Part shown: piece after piece, positions 33,598 to 43,259 of the stretch
Layout: each line of letters begins with the position of its first letter
Position numbering within the stretch: the stretch's first letter is position 1
Translations under genes and position numbers: made by a program
Notes under the pieces: model-generated
What the model was told of the DNA's origin: nothing
Database searches by the model: none
What the model saw: the letters and a program-made list of their open reading frames with translations, nothing else
From: Bacteroides sp. 43_108
Lineage (GTDB): Bacteria > Bacteroidota > Bacteroidia > Bacteroidales > Bacteroidaceae
Assembly: GCA_001915545.1 (NCBI GenBank)
Contig: MNQS01000117.1
Coordinates: 1-63,788, forward strand
Direction of reading: 5' to 3'
Length of the DNA stretch: 63,788 nt

Positions 33598-34914
33598 ATG
33601 ACTAAAAAAACAGATTCAGATAATGATAACGGTATCATCCGGCAGTTCAACGAACTGAAGAAGAAGCATCCGGATGCCATGCTGCTTTTCAGACGGAACA
33701 GTTTCTATGAACTCTATAAGCAGGATGCCGTCAAGGCTGCCGCAGTACTTGCCATCGAGATTACAGACAGGATGCTGCCTGACTACAAGAGACCTGTAAA
33801 GGTTGCATCATTCCCTCAATCAGCACTTGACGTTTATCTGCCCAGACTGATACGTTCCGGAATAAGGGTTGCAATCTGTGATGCACTGGACAGTTCTTTG
33901 AAGAAGACCGGACAGGACAAGGCTGAGAATAATGACAGAACCATTCAAAACAATACAGATATGGGAAAGAAGAAAAAGGAACAGGGTGTGCAGGAAGCTC
34001 CTGACAGAACAGTGGAGAACACTGTTGATGTAAAACCTGCAAGGGAAAAGAAGTCGAAAGCCAAAGCTGAAACCAAAGCTGAGACCGGGATGGATAATGA
34101 GGTAAAGACCGAAAAGAAGGACGAACAGAAAACGGAGACAGCCCAGGAACGAAAGCCCCGTGAACCGCAGATGGTGACTGCCAACGGTGAAAAGGTTACT
34201 CATGGTCATGCCTACCAGAGTACCACCAATCCTGCCGACTGGTACTTTACCGCAAAGATTGACGGACAGCAGCTCAAGCCGCAGAAGATGGATGCAGCCG
34301 ACCTTGCTGCCTATCAGAATAAGGAAATGACGGTGCCGCAGCTGATGGAACGATACTATCCAACAAAGTTGATGCCGAAAGTATCTGAGGAAGCCTTCCG
34401 TATGCCAATGGAGATTGCAGGACCGGACGGTTCTATAACCGTTAACAAGTTCAATGTCTATAAAGAGAAGGACGAGCAGCGTCCTGACTTTGGGAAATAC
34501 AAGTTCTATGTTCAGGTTGGGGATACGAACATGTCTGCCGTGGCTTCACGCCAGGACCTGAATGCCTACTTTGACAGAGTGGCCACTCCAAACCAGCTTA
34601 TTGAGAAGAACTTCGGGGAACGTCTGCATCTGAAATCCGCATACGAGAAGTATCAGCTTCCTGAAGGTGTTGACCCCAAAGGTGTGCGTGTGGCCAAGGA
34701 CAGGAACGACAACAAGTGGAAAGTGTCGGTTGACCTCGGAGAAAAGGGACAGACTTCCCGGCATGAAATCTCCTTTGATGACGGTTATTCGCTTTTCAAG
34801 ACCAAGACAGCCACAAGGGAACAGATTGCGGCCAAATATCTGAATATGGAAATAACCGGTATGCTTGCCGCCAATACCGCAAAGGTGGAGAAATCGGCTT
34901 CTATGAAAATGTAA
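33598..34914 (+). CDS. Protein with a MutS domain I-like N-terminus
   Basis: Residues about 10-100 resemble the mismatch-binding N-terminal domain of MutS (KKKHPDAMLLFRRNSFYELYKQDA, then a strand region with VASFPQSALDVYLPRLIRSG), but there is no MutS ATPase. Residues 105-195 are a Lys-, Glu- and Thr-rich linker. The C-terminal 240 residues contain DUF3945-like segments. In Bacteroidetes elements such fusions are common and unexplained; binding to DNA during transfer is a reasonable guess. Operon with the previous gene (11 bases). Confidence 0.75.
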   Translation: MTKKTDSDNDNGIIRQFNELKKKHPDAMLLFRRNSFYELYKQDAVKAAAVLAIEITDRMLPDYKRPVKVASFPQSALDVYLPRLIRSGIRVAICDALDSSLKKTGQDKAENNDRTIQNNTDMGKKKKEQGVQEAPDRTVENTVDVKPAREKKSKAKAETKAETGMDNEVKTEKKDEQKTETAQERKPREPQMVTANGEKVTHGHAYQSTTNPADWYFTAKIDGQQLKPQKMDAADLAAYQNKEMTVPQLMERYYPTKLMPKVSEEAFRMPMEIAGPDGSITVNKFNVYKEKDEQRPDFGKYKFYVQVGDTNMSAVASRQDLNAYFDRVATPNQLIEKNFGERLHLKSAYEKYQLPEGVDPKGVRVAKDRNDNKWKVSVDLGEKGQTSRHEISFDDGYSLFKTKTATREQIAAKYLNMEITGMLAANTAKVEKSASMKM

Positions 34915-34943
34915 CATAATCAGAAAACTAAAATACAAATTAT

Positions 34944-35174
34944 ATGTCAGCTAAAATGAATCATGAGGAGCTTGTGGAGCTTCTGCAGGAGGGCAAGATA
35001 GGTTTCCTCCGCTTTGTTATGGACAGTGAGAATGCAGATGATTATATGGAATGGTGCCGGTCACACGGTACGGACCCTTCGGATGAATCGGCTGAGTTCT
35101 ATGTGGAACAGACGGACATCAGGCAGATGGACCGTCAGGTAATGGATGACGACAGCTATGGCATCTGGAACTGA
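34944..35174 (+). CDS. Small acidic protein of the leading-region operon
   Basis: 76 residues, strongly acidic, with MNHEELVELLQEGKIGFLRF and a Trp-containing centre. The last 29 bases overlap the ArdC gene in another frame, implying coupling. Small acidic proteins next to ArdC genes recall antirestriction proteins that mimic DNA, but no motif proves this. An in-frame ATG at 34956 is an alternative start. Confidence 0.65.
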   Translation: MSAKMNHEELVELLQEGKIGFLRFVMDSENADDYMEWCRSHGTDPSDESAEFYVEQTDIRQMDRQVMDDDSYGIWN

Positions 35175-36483
35175 CTCTCAGGGAAACAGCGGACAAGCGG
35201 CCATAGACCGCTTCGCTGCAATGATGATTGAGCGTATGCAGCAGATGAAGGATACCGGATGGAAACAGGGATGGATTGGAGGTGCATCGGGTTATGCCGG
35301 ACTGCCGCAGAATGTGGGTGGCCGCAACTATTCAGGTTCCAATTCCTTCTTCCTTCAGATGCATACCGCAGCCATGAACTACCAGCTTCCGGTATATCTG
35401 ACCTTCAAGCAGGCGCATAACCTGAAGGCTCATGTCCTGAAGGGGGAAAAGTCCTTCCCGGTGGTTTATTGGGATATGATGATAAAGGACAGTCACGGCA
35501 AGAGGATAAGCACGGAGGAATACCGTGCAATGAGCAAGGAAGAGAAGAAGGATATGGATGTCATTCCTTTCATCAAGTCATTCCCGGTGTACAATGTGGC
35601 ACAGACCAATCTGGCCGAAGTACAGCCGGAGAGGATGCAGAAGCTACTTGACAGGTTCAAGGTTCCTGAACTTAGGGATACGGAAGGTATGTACACCCAT
35701 GCCGCACTCGACCGTATGGTGGAAACGCAACAGTGGCTTTGTCCGATACGTGCCGACAAGCGTGAGAACGGTGCCTATTATTCTCCCTCAAAGGATATTG
35801 TGGTGCTGCCCATGAAGGCGCAGTTTAATATCGGTGATTCTCAGGAAGAAACCTACCGTGGCGGAATGGAGTATTATTCTACTATGCTGCATGAAATGAC
35901 TCACTCCACCATGACACCGGAGCGTCTGAACAGGGAGATGGGCGGCAGGTTCGGTGACCCGAAATATGCCAAGGAGGAACTGGTGGCGGAACTTACGGCT
36001 GCCATGATCAGCCATTCCATGGGATTTGATTCCAGGATAACGGACAACTCGGCTGCTTATCTGGACTCGTGGATTGGTGTACTGAAACAGGAACCGAAGT
36101 TTATCGTATCAGTCATGGCTGACGTGAACAAGGCTTCCGACCTGATTCTTGACCATGTGGACAAACAGCGTCTGGCTCTCGGCGAGCAGCCTTATCTGGC
36201 GAAGAATGACCCGCTGACTTCAATGAGTGCTGACCAAGAGAAATCTTTCAGGAATGCGGCCATTGTCAAGACCCGTTCCGGAGACTATGCCATCCGTGCG
36301 TCATACGATGGTGTGGAGCTGGGGCTGAAGAAGGTTTCCAAGGAAACGGCCAAAACATTCTTCCAGCTTACGGACTGGAAGGACAAGGAGGCTTTCCTGA
36401 ACATGACAGCACGGAAGACATACGAACCGGAGATTACTATGATGGGCAGGAACCGGAATGCCGGTACAGGACTTGGTATATGA
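35146..36483 (+). CDS. ardC: ArdC-like antirestriction protein with zincin metallopeptidase domain
   Basis: The N-terminal domain (about 15-130) resembles the ssDNA-binding ArdC region (GGRNYSGSNSFFLQM, LTFKQAHNLKAHVLKGEKS). The C-terminal domain is a metallopeptidase with HEMTH (H249, E250, H253) and a downstream Glu in KEELVAELTAAM. A further tail lies after about 345. ArdC protects incoming single-stranded DNA from restriction. Presence on an element that also carries its own restriction island is consistent. ATG at 35158 is an alternative start. Confidence 0.88.
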   Translation: MTTAMASGTDSQGNSGQAAIDRFAAMMIERMQQMKDTGWKQGWIGGASGYAGLPQNVGGRNYSGSNSFFLQMHTAAMNYQLPVYLTFKQAHNLKAHVLKGEKSFPVVYWDMMIKDSHGKRISTEEYRAMSKEEKKDMDVIPFIKSFPVYNVAQTNLAEVQPERMQKLLDRFKVPELRDTEGMYTHAALDRMVETQQWLCPIRADKRENGAYYSPSKDIVVLPMKAQFNIGDSQEETYRGGMEYYSTMLHEMTHSTMTPERLNREMGGRFGDPKYAKEELVAELTAAMISHSMGFDSRITDNSAAYLDSWIGVLKQEPKFIVSVMADVNKASDLILDHVDKQRLALGEQPYLAKNDPLTSMSADQEKSFRNAAIVKTRSGDYAIRASYDGVELGLKKVSKETAKTFFQLTDWKDKEAFLNMTARKTYEPEITMMGRNRNAGTGLGI

Positions 36484-36512
36484 AATCTGTATAACATCTT
36501 AAATCGGAAAGC

Positions 36513-37700
36513 ATGAGTGACTACAAGGTTAATTTTAGGGAAATGAAATCCCGTGTAGGGATTGATGACATTGCATATGCCCTGGGATACCGTCTGGACA
36601 GGAAGGCCGGTGTCGGACGTTACATCGAGCTGGTGCTCGGTGAAGGCGGTAACAGGAGGGATACGCTGATTGTCAGCCATCCCAACGACAAGGCGGTACA
36701 GACCTTCTTCCGGCGTGACGGTTCCAAGGGAGATGTGGTGACACTCATCCGTGAGAATCTTTCTTCCTTTACGGTATCCGGAAAAGATGAGTGGCAGAAG
36801 ATAGCCAAAGTCATGGCACGTTTTGCCAACATGCCTGAACCTGAATACAGGGAGGACAGGGAGTATGTTAAATCGGCAGGAAAATCATCCGGTGTGTTTG
36901 ATGCTTCCAGATATGAGGTGAAGCCGGTTGACACAGGTAAAATACCGGGACTGTTTTTCCGGCGCGGACTGTCCAAAGCAACCGTAACGGCTCTTTCGCC
37001 CTTTATTTCCCTTATAAGGGACAGAAACAACGGGAAGTTTGAGGGCTACAATATCGGATTTCCATATACTGACGGAAAGGGAAATGAAGTCAGGGGGTAT
37101 GAAATCAGAGGACATGGCGGTTACAAGTCTAAGGCTGCCGGTACGGATTCGTCATCTTCGGCATGGGTGGCTGTTCCTTCGGGTATCAGTCCGGACAATG
37201 TTAGAAGCGTGTTCTTCTGTGAATCGGCTTTTGATGCCATGGCCTTCTATCAGATGAACCGGATACAGATTGGGGACAGTGCGGCTCTGGTTTCACTGGG
37301 CGGCACATTCTCTGACAGGCAGATAACCGGAGTCATGGAACGGTTTCCCAATGCACGTGCCTTCGACTGTTTTGACAACGACCTGGCAGGGCGAATATAC
37401 GGACTGCGCATGATGGCTCTGCAGGAAGGTATTCAGATGAAGATAAGCAGGACTGACGGCGGCATCCGGATTGAAGCGAAGGGAAAGGTATTCGAGCCTG
37501 ACATGGAGCATCCCCTACTGGCCCAGATTGCCAGGCAACTGAACATCCGATACCGTATGGGACAGTGGCTTCCTCCAAAGGCTTTCAAGGACTGGAACGA
37601 CTGTCTGCTGAACAGGCCGATGGAGCCGGTGATTTTACCTCATAAGGAGGAACGTGAACAGAATCTGAGCGAACAAAGGAATAAAGGACGTAAAATCTGA
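36513..37700 (+). CDS. TOPRIM-domain protein, primase-like (DUF3991-type)
   Basis: An N-terminal domain resembling zinc-finger/DUF3991 folds but lacking Cys pairs (GIDDIAYALGYRLDRKAGVGR) is followed by a TOPRIM domain: FFCESAFDAMAFYQ (Glu, about 236), SLGGTFSDRQ and FDCFDNDLAGR (acidic pair, about 287-291). These proteins occur in plasmid and ICE leading regions and may prime or process the transferred strand. 395 residues. Confidence 0.85.
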   Translation: MSDYKVNFREMKSRVGIDDIAYALGYRLDRKAGVGRYIELVLGEGGNRRDTLIVSHPNDKAVQTFFRRDGSKGDVVTLIRENLSSFTVSGKDEWQKIAKVMARFANMPEPEYREDREYVKSAGKSSGVFDASRYEVKPVDTGKIPGLFFRRGLSKATVTALSPFISLIRDRNNGKFEGYNIGFPYTDGKGNEVRGYEIRGHGGYKSKAAGTDSSSSAWVAVPSGISPDNVRSVFFCESAFDAMAFYQMNRIQIGDSAALVSLGGTFSDRQITGVMERFPNARAFDCFDNDLAGRIYGLRMMALQEGIQMKISRTDGGIRIEAKGKVFEPDMEHPLLAQIARQLNIRYRMGQWLPPKAFKDWNDCLLNRPMEPVILPHKEEREQNLSEQRNKGRKI

Positions 37701-37705
37701 ATGAT

Positions 37706-38446
37706 ATGGACAAAATCAAGTTAAGAATAACGGTAGTGACTGCTTTGGCGGTTTTTCTGCTGAAAGGTACGGATACTTTTGCACAACAGACAGACCCGAC
37801 TCTGACGGGTGCTGTCTTTGCACAGACTTCCACACTAAAGAATATCTATGACAAGCGTCAGAAGGCACACGAGAAAATCATTGCTGCCGAGACTGCCGTA
37901 ACGGTTGCACTCGACAGGGTACACAGTGTGGAGGACAAGATGCTGGAATATCTTTCCAATGCACAGGGAGCCATGCAGAATCTCTATCAGATTAAGCGTG
38001 CCGGGGAACTGGTGGCCACGGAGATACCTCAGAACTGCAGCCTGCTGCTCAAATCAGTCGGCAGTAACCTGAAGGGAACGGCCATTGCTGCAATCGTCTC
38101 GGACGAGCTGGCTGATGCCGCAACCCAGATGGCTGCGCTTTATCCGTTCATGAAGCAACTGGTGACTTCCGGAAGCTATGATACAGGCGGTTCTGACGGA
38201 GGCAAGGAGAAGCACAAGGTAAACCTGCTCAGTTCTTCCGAACGGTACTACATAGCAAACGAGGTACTGACCAGACTGGAGGCTGTCAATACCGACCTTT
38301 TTATCTTGGCATGGCAGGTACGCACACTCTCATGGAACGACCTCTGGTTCTCTCTTGACCCGGAAGGATGGGCAAGCGTGATGTCCGGCAAGAACATAAT
38401 AGGTGGAATCGTTGCGGACTGGAACCGGGGATTCTCATTCAATTAA
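37706..38446 (+). CDS. Exported paralogue of the transfer-operon DPEGWA protein
   Basis: Signal peptide (VVTALAVFLLKGTDTFA) and a helical mature protein. The C-terminal block WNDLWFSLDPEGWASV followed by DWNRGF matches the gene at 17896 (DLFFAIDPEGWANV, DWNGL), although the rest differs. It is likely a second periplasmic T4SS-associated protein placed outside the tra operon. 246 residues, 5 bases after the TOPRIM gene. Confidence 0.72.
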   Translation: MDKIKLRITVVTALAVFLLKGTDTFAQQTDPTLTGAVFAQTSTLKNIYDKRQKAHEKIIAAETAVTVALDRVHSVEDKMLEYLSNAQGAMQNLYQIKRAGELVATEIPQNCSLLLKSVGSNLKGTAIAAIVSDELADAATQMAALYPFMKQLVTSGSYDTGGSDGGKEKHKVNLLSSSERYYIANEVLTRLEAVNTDLFILAWQVRTLSWNDLWFSLDPEGWASVMSGKNIIGGIVADWNRGFSFN

Positions 38447-38472
38447 TTCAAACAATGTAACTTATCAGGAAT

Positions 38473-39018
38473 ATGGATTCAGAAAAGAAGATTATAGGAC
38501 GCTGTCCGTTCTGCGGCGGCAACGTGGTGAAGACCTGCAAGGGGTATCGCTGCGAAAACAACACAGGTGAGCATCCTTCTTGTGTGCTCAACATCAATGC
38601 CATCATCGGCAACCGGAAAATGAATGACGGGGAGATTGCCGAATTTCTGGAGAAACGCCATATCCTTCTGGACGGCTTTGCCACCAAGGAAGGAAAGACT
38701 TTCCCGACAGTTCTGGAACTTGCTGATGACGGTGCAGTCAATATGCAGTCTGTTATCGGCAGGTGTCCGCACTGCGGCGGCGAGGTACGTGTGGGAACAA
38801 GGGCTTTCAACTGTTCCAACTACAGCAATCAGGAAGCACCGTGTTCATTCGCCATCTGGAGGAATATAGGAGGCCATCAGCTGACACTGGAAGAGGCGAA
38901 AGAACTTTGTGAGAAGAACATTACTTCATCCGAACTGGAGATGTACCGGGAGGACGGTTCCATTTACCGCAAGCGTCTCGGTCTGGCTCCGGACAAACTT
39001 CAAATCGTAAAGATATGA
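38473..39018 (+). CDS. Stand-alone topoisomerase C-terminal zinc-ribbon repeat protein
   Basis: Two zinc-ribbon-like repeats, each starting with CPFCGG or CPHCGG (about 11 and 98) and followed by a second Cys-containing half, resemble the C-terminal repeats of topoisomerases (Toprim_Crpt type). There is no catalytic topoisomerase domain. Such fragments probably bind single-stranded DNA. 181 residues; the stop overlaps the lipoprotein start (ATGA). Confidence 0.75.
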   Translation: MDSEKKIIGRCPFCGGNVVKTCKGYRCENNTGEHPSCVLNINAIIGNRKMNDGEIAEFLEKRHILLDGFATKEGKTFPTVLELADDGAVNMQSVIGRCPHCGGEVRVGTRAFNCSNYSNQEAPCSFAIWRNIGGHQLTLEEAKELCEKNITSSELEMYREDGSIYRKRLGLAPDKLQIVKI

Positions 39019-39560
39019 AACAGGGAAAGAAACTATTGATACTGCCTGCAGTGGCAGTTCTGCTCGGAATGGGAAGTGCCTGTTCCGGCAACAGCGAGAA
39101 TAAGGCTCAGGATATGGCAAGAAAGGCACTGATGGCTTCGGTGGATACCCCGGAAGCTGTAAAGATTGTCGGTATCAGCAAACCTGACTCTGTATTTGGC
39201 CGTGAGTATGTTACCATGGAGGAGAAGATGGCTCTTTCTGTGGCCATGATGAAAATCAGCCGCAGGTTTATGGAGGATACGGATTTTGATAATCCGGATT
39301 CAGAATGTCACGGGATGTCCGGAAAGATGAAACGTCAGATGGATGCCATGACGGCACTCCGCTCTCTGATGGTTACGGGGGAACTGAAGCCTGCAGGTGA
39401 TGAAGCCAGCCATGAACGCAAGCCGTTCAGCGGCTGGAAGGTAAAGATAGAATATGAAGCCACTGATTCTGACGGACAGCCATACCGTTCTGAATACTGG
39501 TTCATTATGGACAAGGACGCGCAATGTGTAATCAGGTCATTTGAAATTCCACTGTTATGA
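39015..39560 (+). CDS. Lipoprotein of unknown function
   Basis: Signal peptide with lipobox GSAC (Cys about 23), then a soluble domain of about 158 residues containing a conserved-looking FSGWKVKIEYEATDSDGQ strand region. It overlaps both neighbours by four bases. Could be an entry-exclusion or T4SS-associated lipoprotein by position; nothing more is visible. Confidence 0.7.
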   Translation: MKQGKKLLILPAVAVLLGMGSACSGNSENKAQDMARKALMASVDTPEAVKIVGISKPDSVFGREYVTMEEKMALSVAMMKISRRFMEDTDFDNPDSECHGMSGKMKRQMDAMTALRSLMVTGELKPAGDEASHERKPFSGWKVKIEYEATDSDGQPYRSEYWFIMDKDAQCVIRSFEIPLL

Positions 39561-40231
39561 AGCTGAAAAGATTTTTATTACCGATTCTGGCATGGAGTGG
39601 GCTGATGCTCACTTCCTGTCATTGTGAGCATGAAGAAGATGACGGTCTTTTATCTTCCCTCCAAGTCGGCAATGTGGTTTGTTCGGACGGCAATATATTG
39701 TCCATGGACAAATTCAAGCAATCTGACAAAGAAGCTGTTGCCATAGTTTTCCATGTAAACCGTAGTGCTGAAGCTGACAATCTTGGTTATGCAGTTTACA
39801 TTCATGATATTGAACCGCTGGCTTTTGCCGACAGTCTTGGGATTGACCAGGGTACTTCTGCATCATTGACTGACGAGGACGGAAATGAGAACACCTATTC
39901 TTTGTTCAATAACGATGAAGTCAAGTCACCGATGGCTATCAGGACTTTTGATTTGTGGAGTTATGGGCAATCGGCATATATTCCTTCTGTCCGGCAACTC
40001 TCTTATCTGTTCGCTGTCCGGCATCAGATTAATAAGTGTATAACCGAAGTCGGTGGAACTTCGATTAATCTGAATCCTGGTGAATGCTGGTTATGGTCTT
40101 CTACTGAAGTGGAAGGGCAAAAGGAGAATAAGGCCTGGCTTTACTCTATGCAGTCAGGAACTATTCAGGAGACACCGAAAGATCAACCTCATAAATCCAG
40201 GCCGATAATTTCTATATATACAACCAAATAA
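39557..40231 (+). CDS. Lipoprotein, possibly DUF1566-like C-type-lectin fold
   Basis: Lipobox LTSC (Cys about 21) followed by an acidic start. The second half (YIPSVRQLSYLFAVRHQIN, ECWLWSSTEVEGQKENKAWLY) resembles DUF1566 / FGE-like surface domains that show W-S-S-T followed by aromatic strands. Last gene of the rightward operon, followed by a strong terminator. Role unknown; surface location probable. Confidence 0.65.
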   Translation: MKLKRFLLPILAWSGLMLTSCHCEHEEDDGLLSSLQVGNVVCSDGNILSMDKFKQSDKEAVAIVFHVNRSAEADNLGYAVYIHDIEPLAFADSLGIDQGTSASLTDEDGNENTYSLFNNDEVKSPMAIRTFDLWSYGQSAYIPSVRQLSYLFAVRHQINKCITEVGGTSINLNPGECWLWSSTEVEGQKENKAWLYSMQSGTIQETPKDQPHKSRPIISIYTTK

Positions 40232-40235
40232 ATAA

Positions 40236-40291
40236 AAGTCTAAATATAGTCATCTGTGAAGTTTCAGATACTATATTTAGACTTTCTTCTT
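40236..40291. terminator. Strong bidirectional terminator between convergent operons
   Basis: A perfect 15-bp stem (aagtctaaatatagt at 40236-40250 with actatatttagactt at 40270-40284) is followed by tcttctt. A-rich sequence precedes it, so it can act on both the rightward lipoprotein operon and the leftward restriction operon. Confidence 0.9.
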
Positions 40292-40303
40292 AACAGACAT
40301 TTA

Positions 40304-40801
40304 TCAGTCACAATCAGGTTCAGCAGCCAACAAATGCTCACTCTCATAATCCTCATAAGGTTTTACCCTTCTGTCACTCAAAAAAATATGATTAAGCGTA
40401 TACTCCAGTGATTTTAAAGTCTGTTCACGAAGTGCTGGTTTCAGTTGACATTCCCATACTGTTATGCAGTGCCATCCCATGGAAGCCAGCTCTTTTTGCT
40501 CTTTTATGTCACGCTCCTTATTTTTCTGGATTTTATTCTTCCAAAACTCAGAGTTTGTTTTGGGTAATACAAAATATTTGCATCCGTCATGGCCATGCCA
40601 AAAACAGCCGTTTACAAATATTACAGTTCTGTATTTCCGCAATACAAGATCAGGATGCCCCGGCAGACGAGGATGATTAAGCCGATAGCGAAAGCCTCGG
40701 CTGAACAAGAACTTACGGACCAGTAACTCCGGCTTGGTATTCTTACTACGAACTGCGGACATATTTTTATGTCGTTGTTCTCTAGTCAATCGGTCTGCCA
40801 T
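40304..40801 (-). CDS. vsr: Very short patch repair endonuclease (Vsr)
   Basis: Vsr nicks at T:G mismatches arising from deaminated 5-methylcytosine. The N-terminus RHKNMSAVRSKNTKPELLVRK, the catalytic region GHPDLVLRK (D51) and FVNGCFWHGHDGCKY (H69, H71, zinc-binding Cys) are the family signature. 165 residues, slightly longer than E. coli Vsr. It is the last gene of the restriction operon, 6 bases after the HNH gene, and matches the presence of a C5 methyltransferase there. Confidence 0.93.
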   Translation of the reverse strand: MADRLTREQRHKNMSAVRSKNTKPELLVRKFLFSRGFRYRLNHPRLPGHPDLVLRKYRTVIFVNGCFWHGHDGCKYFVLPKTNSEFWKNKIQKNKERDIKEQKELASMGWHCITVWECQLKPALREQTLKSLEYTLNHIFLSDRRVKPYEDYESEHLLAAEPDCD

Positions 40802-40807
40802 AAATGA

Positions 40808-41632
40808 TTATTTCAGTTTAATTATTTCCTTTAATTCTTCCACACTATAAGGTGGATTCCTCCTGTGAGTCATAGAATGACAATTGGAACAAAGTGGTAC
40901 TAGATCTCGCTCAATATCTAAGTTATACCCTTCGCCCATTTTAGAAACAGGTGTTGTATGATGTACTTCTATAAATCCTTTTCCTATATCCCCATATACA
41001 TCTTGAAAATTCATACCGCAGACAGCACAAGTATATCCTTTTTTATAAAGACATAGTTTTCGATTAATAGGGTTACGTTCGTATCTAATAGATTTAATTT
41101 CTTGAATGGTACCTTCAGTCTGAACAGCTTTTTGTAAGAACTCTTCCTCACTTATATCAGTTATAGTGAGAAGAGAGAATATTAATTCAAAGCTGTATCT
41201 TACCAATTCAACAAGAATAGACTCACATTCATTAACATTATCCGGTATAGGTATTTTAGTCATTTTAAAATCAAATGTTCTCCACGTAATTGGCCATTTA
41301 TTTTCCAATAAATCAGATTTATTTACTGAATAACAAGATTTTAATCCTTTATCCACAAGCATCTGTTTATACGAAAAGAAAGTAGATTGCTTTTCTTCTG
41401 GTGCATGAGCCATTTCATTGAGAATATACCCACCGTGTTTTTGTGGGTATATTTCAATAACTAGCCTGATTTTATTGTGTATATAAACTTCTACACTGAA
41501 ATACATCTGGTCTTCATTATAAGGAGAACACACATAATGTACCTCTCCATCTTTAAAGACAGGTTGTATTTCAAATGGCATTGAAAAGTAGTTCTCTAAA
41601 TCTTGTTTTAGTTTAAGACACAGCTCTTCCAT
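40808..41632 (-). CDS. HNH endonuclease of the restriction island
   Basis: The C-terminal HNH domain shows CAVCGMNF, EVHHTTPV, DLVPLCSNCHSMTHR (about 205-260), typical of McrA-like restriction nucleases. The N-terminal 180 residues resemble DNA-recognition domains found with modified-cytosine or type II systems but are not identified. It lies next to the GHKL ATPase (1-base gap), and is likely the main cleavage subunit of the system. Confidence 0.85.
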   Translation of the reverse strand: MEELCLKLKQDLENYFSMPFEIQPVFKDGEVHYVCSPYNEDQMYFSVEVYIHNKIRLVIEIYPQKHGGYILNEMAHAPEEKQSTFFSYKQMLVDKGLKSCYSVNKSDLLENKWPITWRTFDFKMTKIPIPDNVNECESILVELVRYSFELIFSLLTITDISEEEFLQKAVQTEGTIQEIKSIRYERNPINRKLCLYKKGYTCAVCGMNFQDVYGDIGKGFIEVHHTTPVSKMGEGYNLDIERDLVPLCSNCHSMTHRRNPPYSVEELKEIIKLK

Positions 41633-41633
41633 A

Positions 41634-43247
41634 TTATTCTTCTATTGGGAGTTCAGGATCAGGTAAATCTGCTACAAGCCTCTTTAAAATTCTAGATACT
41701 GTATATCTCATATCTTCGTAGTTCTCGATTGATGACTGTGATACTGTCGTATTTTCAGCCTCTGCAAGTGCCCATAACAGATCATCAAGACCTTCAACAA
41801 CTAAATTTTGAGCTAAATAAGGTCCATATATTTTTTTATAGAATGGATGGCTTTCATTGATATTAACAGCATGTTTTCCATCAGCAAGTGCTGGCTCCCA
41901 TAATGCATTACCCTCAATGGTTTTAACTGGTATAACACGATTCTCCTGAGGATTTACATTATGAAGAATTGATATAGCTTTGGTAAACTTACCATTGCTA
42001 TTAACTATTTCAGCACTTTCATCATCAATAGGAGTAATAGTTGAACCTTCTAGTTCGGGAGCTTTACTGTCAATATTTTGATTGGATGAGATGTGCGCAC
42101 CTCTACCAGTATTATGAACATTTTTATTCTCCGTATCTCTGTATCTTTTTTCAGCTTCACGTCTGGGTGCTCCTAAAAATTTCATTATAAAGCTTGCCAA
42201 TTCTCCTATTAGAAGAATACGGGACTTTTTAATATCGATACTAAGTAGTTCATCAAGTGTATAATCGAATGAAAAATCAACTCTCAGTAATGAATAGTGT
42301 GGTTCTTTCTTCAAAAGGCTGAACCAATCTCCACTGTGTATCAAACGATTTTCTCTATAAACATAAATTCCTTGAAAATCATTACTACCACGGGCAGATT
42401 TCTCAGCCTCTATGCTGGAATATTCTCCTTTTTTGGGAATAATATAAGCTGCAATATGGAATTTAAGCTGTGTACCATCTGGCATATCAACCGGTACATC
42501 TTCTTCCTGTAAGAGTTCTGTATTTTTCTCTTTAGTACAAAATGGATCCCATGGAGAAACTGATTGTGTATTTACTGTTATCTCAACATTTTGTGCACGG
42601 CTATCGTTTTTATCTAGATAGCGTTGAAATACCATAGACAGATGAAATCGAAGTTCTTCTAAGATTTTATTCAACCCATTTTGTGCATTCTTAAAATTCT
42701 TATAATTTTTCATCAGACGGTCTATCTTCTCCCAAACAAGAAGAGTACCAGAACTTCCTTCTGCTACCATATTCAACATATCCTCTTCATCTGAATCAAT
42801 AACAGGAAATTGTAATAACCAAGAACCGTTATTTGCTATATAATCTAAATCCCACTGAACCTTCCTCAATTCTGAATCAGGTGAATTTCTGGAAATCAAT
42901 GAGAATTGTTTGCAGAATGCTGTTGATGCAGTTTTCAGTCCTAATCCAAATTTACCTAAAGAATTTTTCTCTATTCGTTCTTTTGAACCGTATTTCATTG
43001 CATTCTTCAAACCGTCCAAATCCATTCCACAACCATTATCCGCAAAATAGACTTTAACTTGCATGTTTGGATCCATGTTTACTTCTATATTGATTTTTGT
43101 TGCATTTGCCGCAATTGAATTATCAACGATATCGGCAACTGCTGTATTAAAATTGTAACCAGTATCCCTTAATCCGTTTACAATTCTCTCAGGATCAGGA
43201 AGTAACTCAAAATCCTCTTCTGTTTTTTGTTGAACTGTCGTAATCAT
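41634..43247 (-). CDS. GHKL ATPase, MORC/MutL-like, of the restriction island
   Basis: The Bergerat ATP-binding fold is clear: DIVDNSIAANA (N43), FADNGCGM (D70) and GKFGLGLKTAS (about 98-108). The C-terminal half contains no MutL endonuclease motif that I can see. Prokaryotic MORC-like GHKL ATPases occur in restriction operons together with SNF2 ATPases, C5 methyltransferases and Vsr, as here. They are thought to act as DNA-clamp-like subunits. 537 residues; 12 bases after the SNF2 gene. Confidence 0.9.
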   Translation of the reverse strand: MITTVQQKTEEDFELLPDPERIVNGLRDTGYNFNTAVADIVDNSIAANATKINIEVNMDPNMQVKVYFADNGCGMDLDGLKNAMKYGSKERIEKNSLGKFGLGLKTASTAFCKQFSLISRNSPDSELRKVQWDLDYIANNGSWLLQFPVIDSDEEDMLNMVAEGSSGTLLVWEKIDRLMKNYKNFKNAQNGLNKILEELRFHLSMVFQRYLDKNDSRAQNVEITVNTQSVSPWDPFCTKEKNTELLQEEDVPVDMPDGTQLKFHIAAYIIPKKGEYSSIEAEKSARGSNDFQGIYVYRENRLIHSGDWFSLLKKEPHYSLLRVDFSFDYTLDELLSIDIKKSRILLIGELASFIMKFLGAPRREAEKRYRDTENKNVHNTGRGAHISSNQNIDSKAPELEGSTITPIDDESAEIVNSNGKFTKAISILHNVNPQENRVIPVKTIEGNALWEPALADGKHAVNINESHPFYKKIYGPYLAQNLVVEGLDDLLWALAEAENTTVSQSSIENYEDMRYTVSRILKRLVADLPDPELPIEE

Positions 43248-43259
43248 ATATATGTTTTT

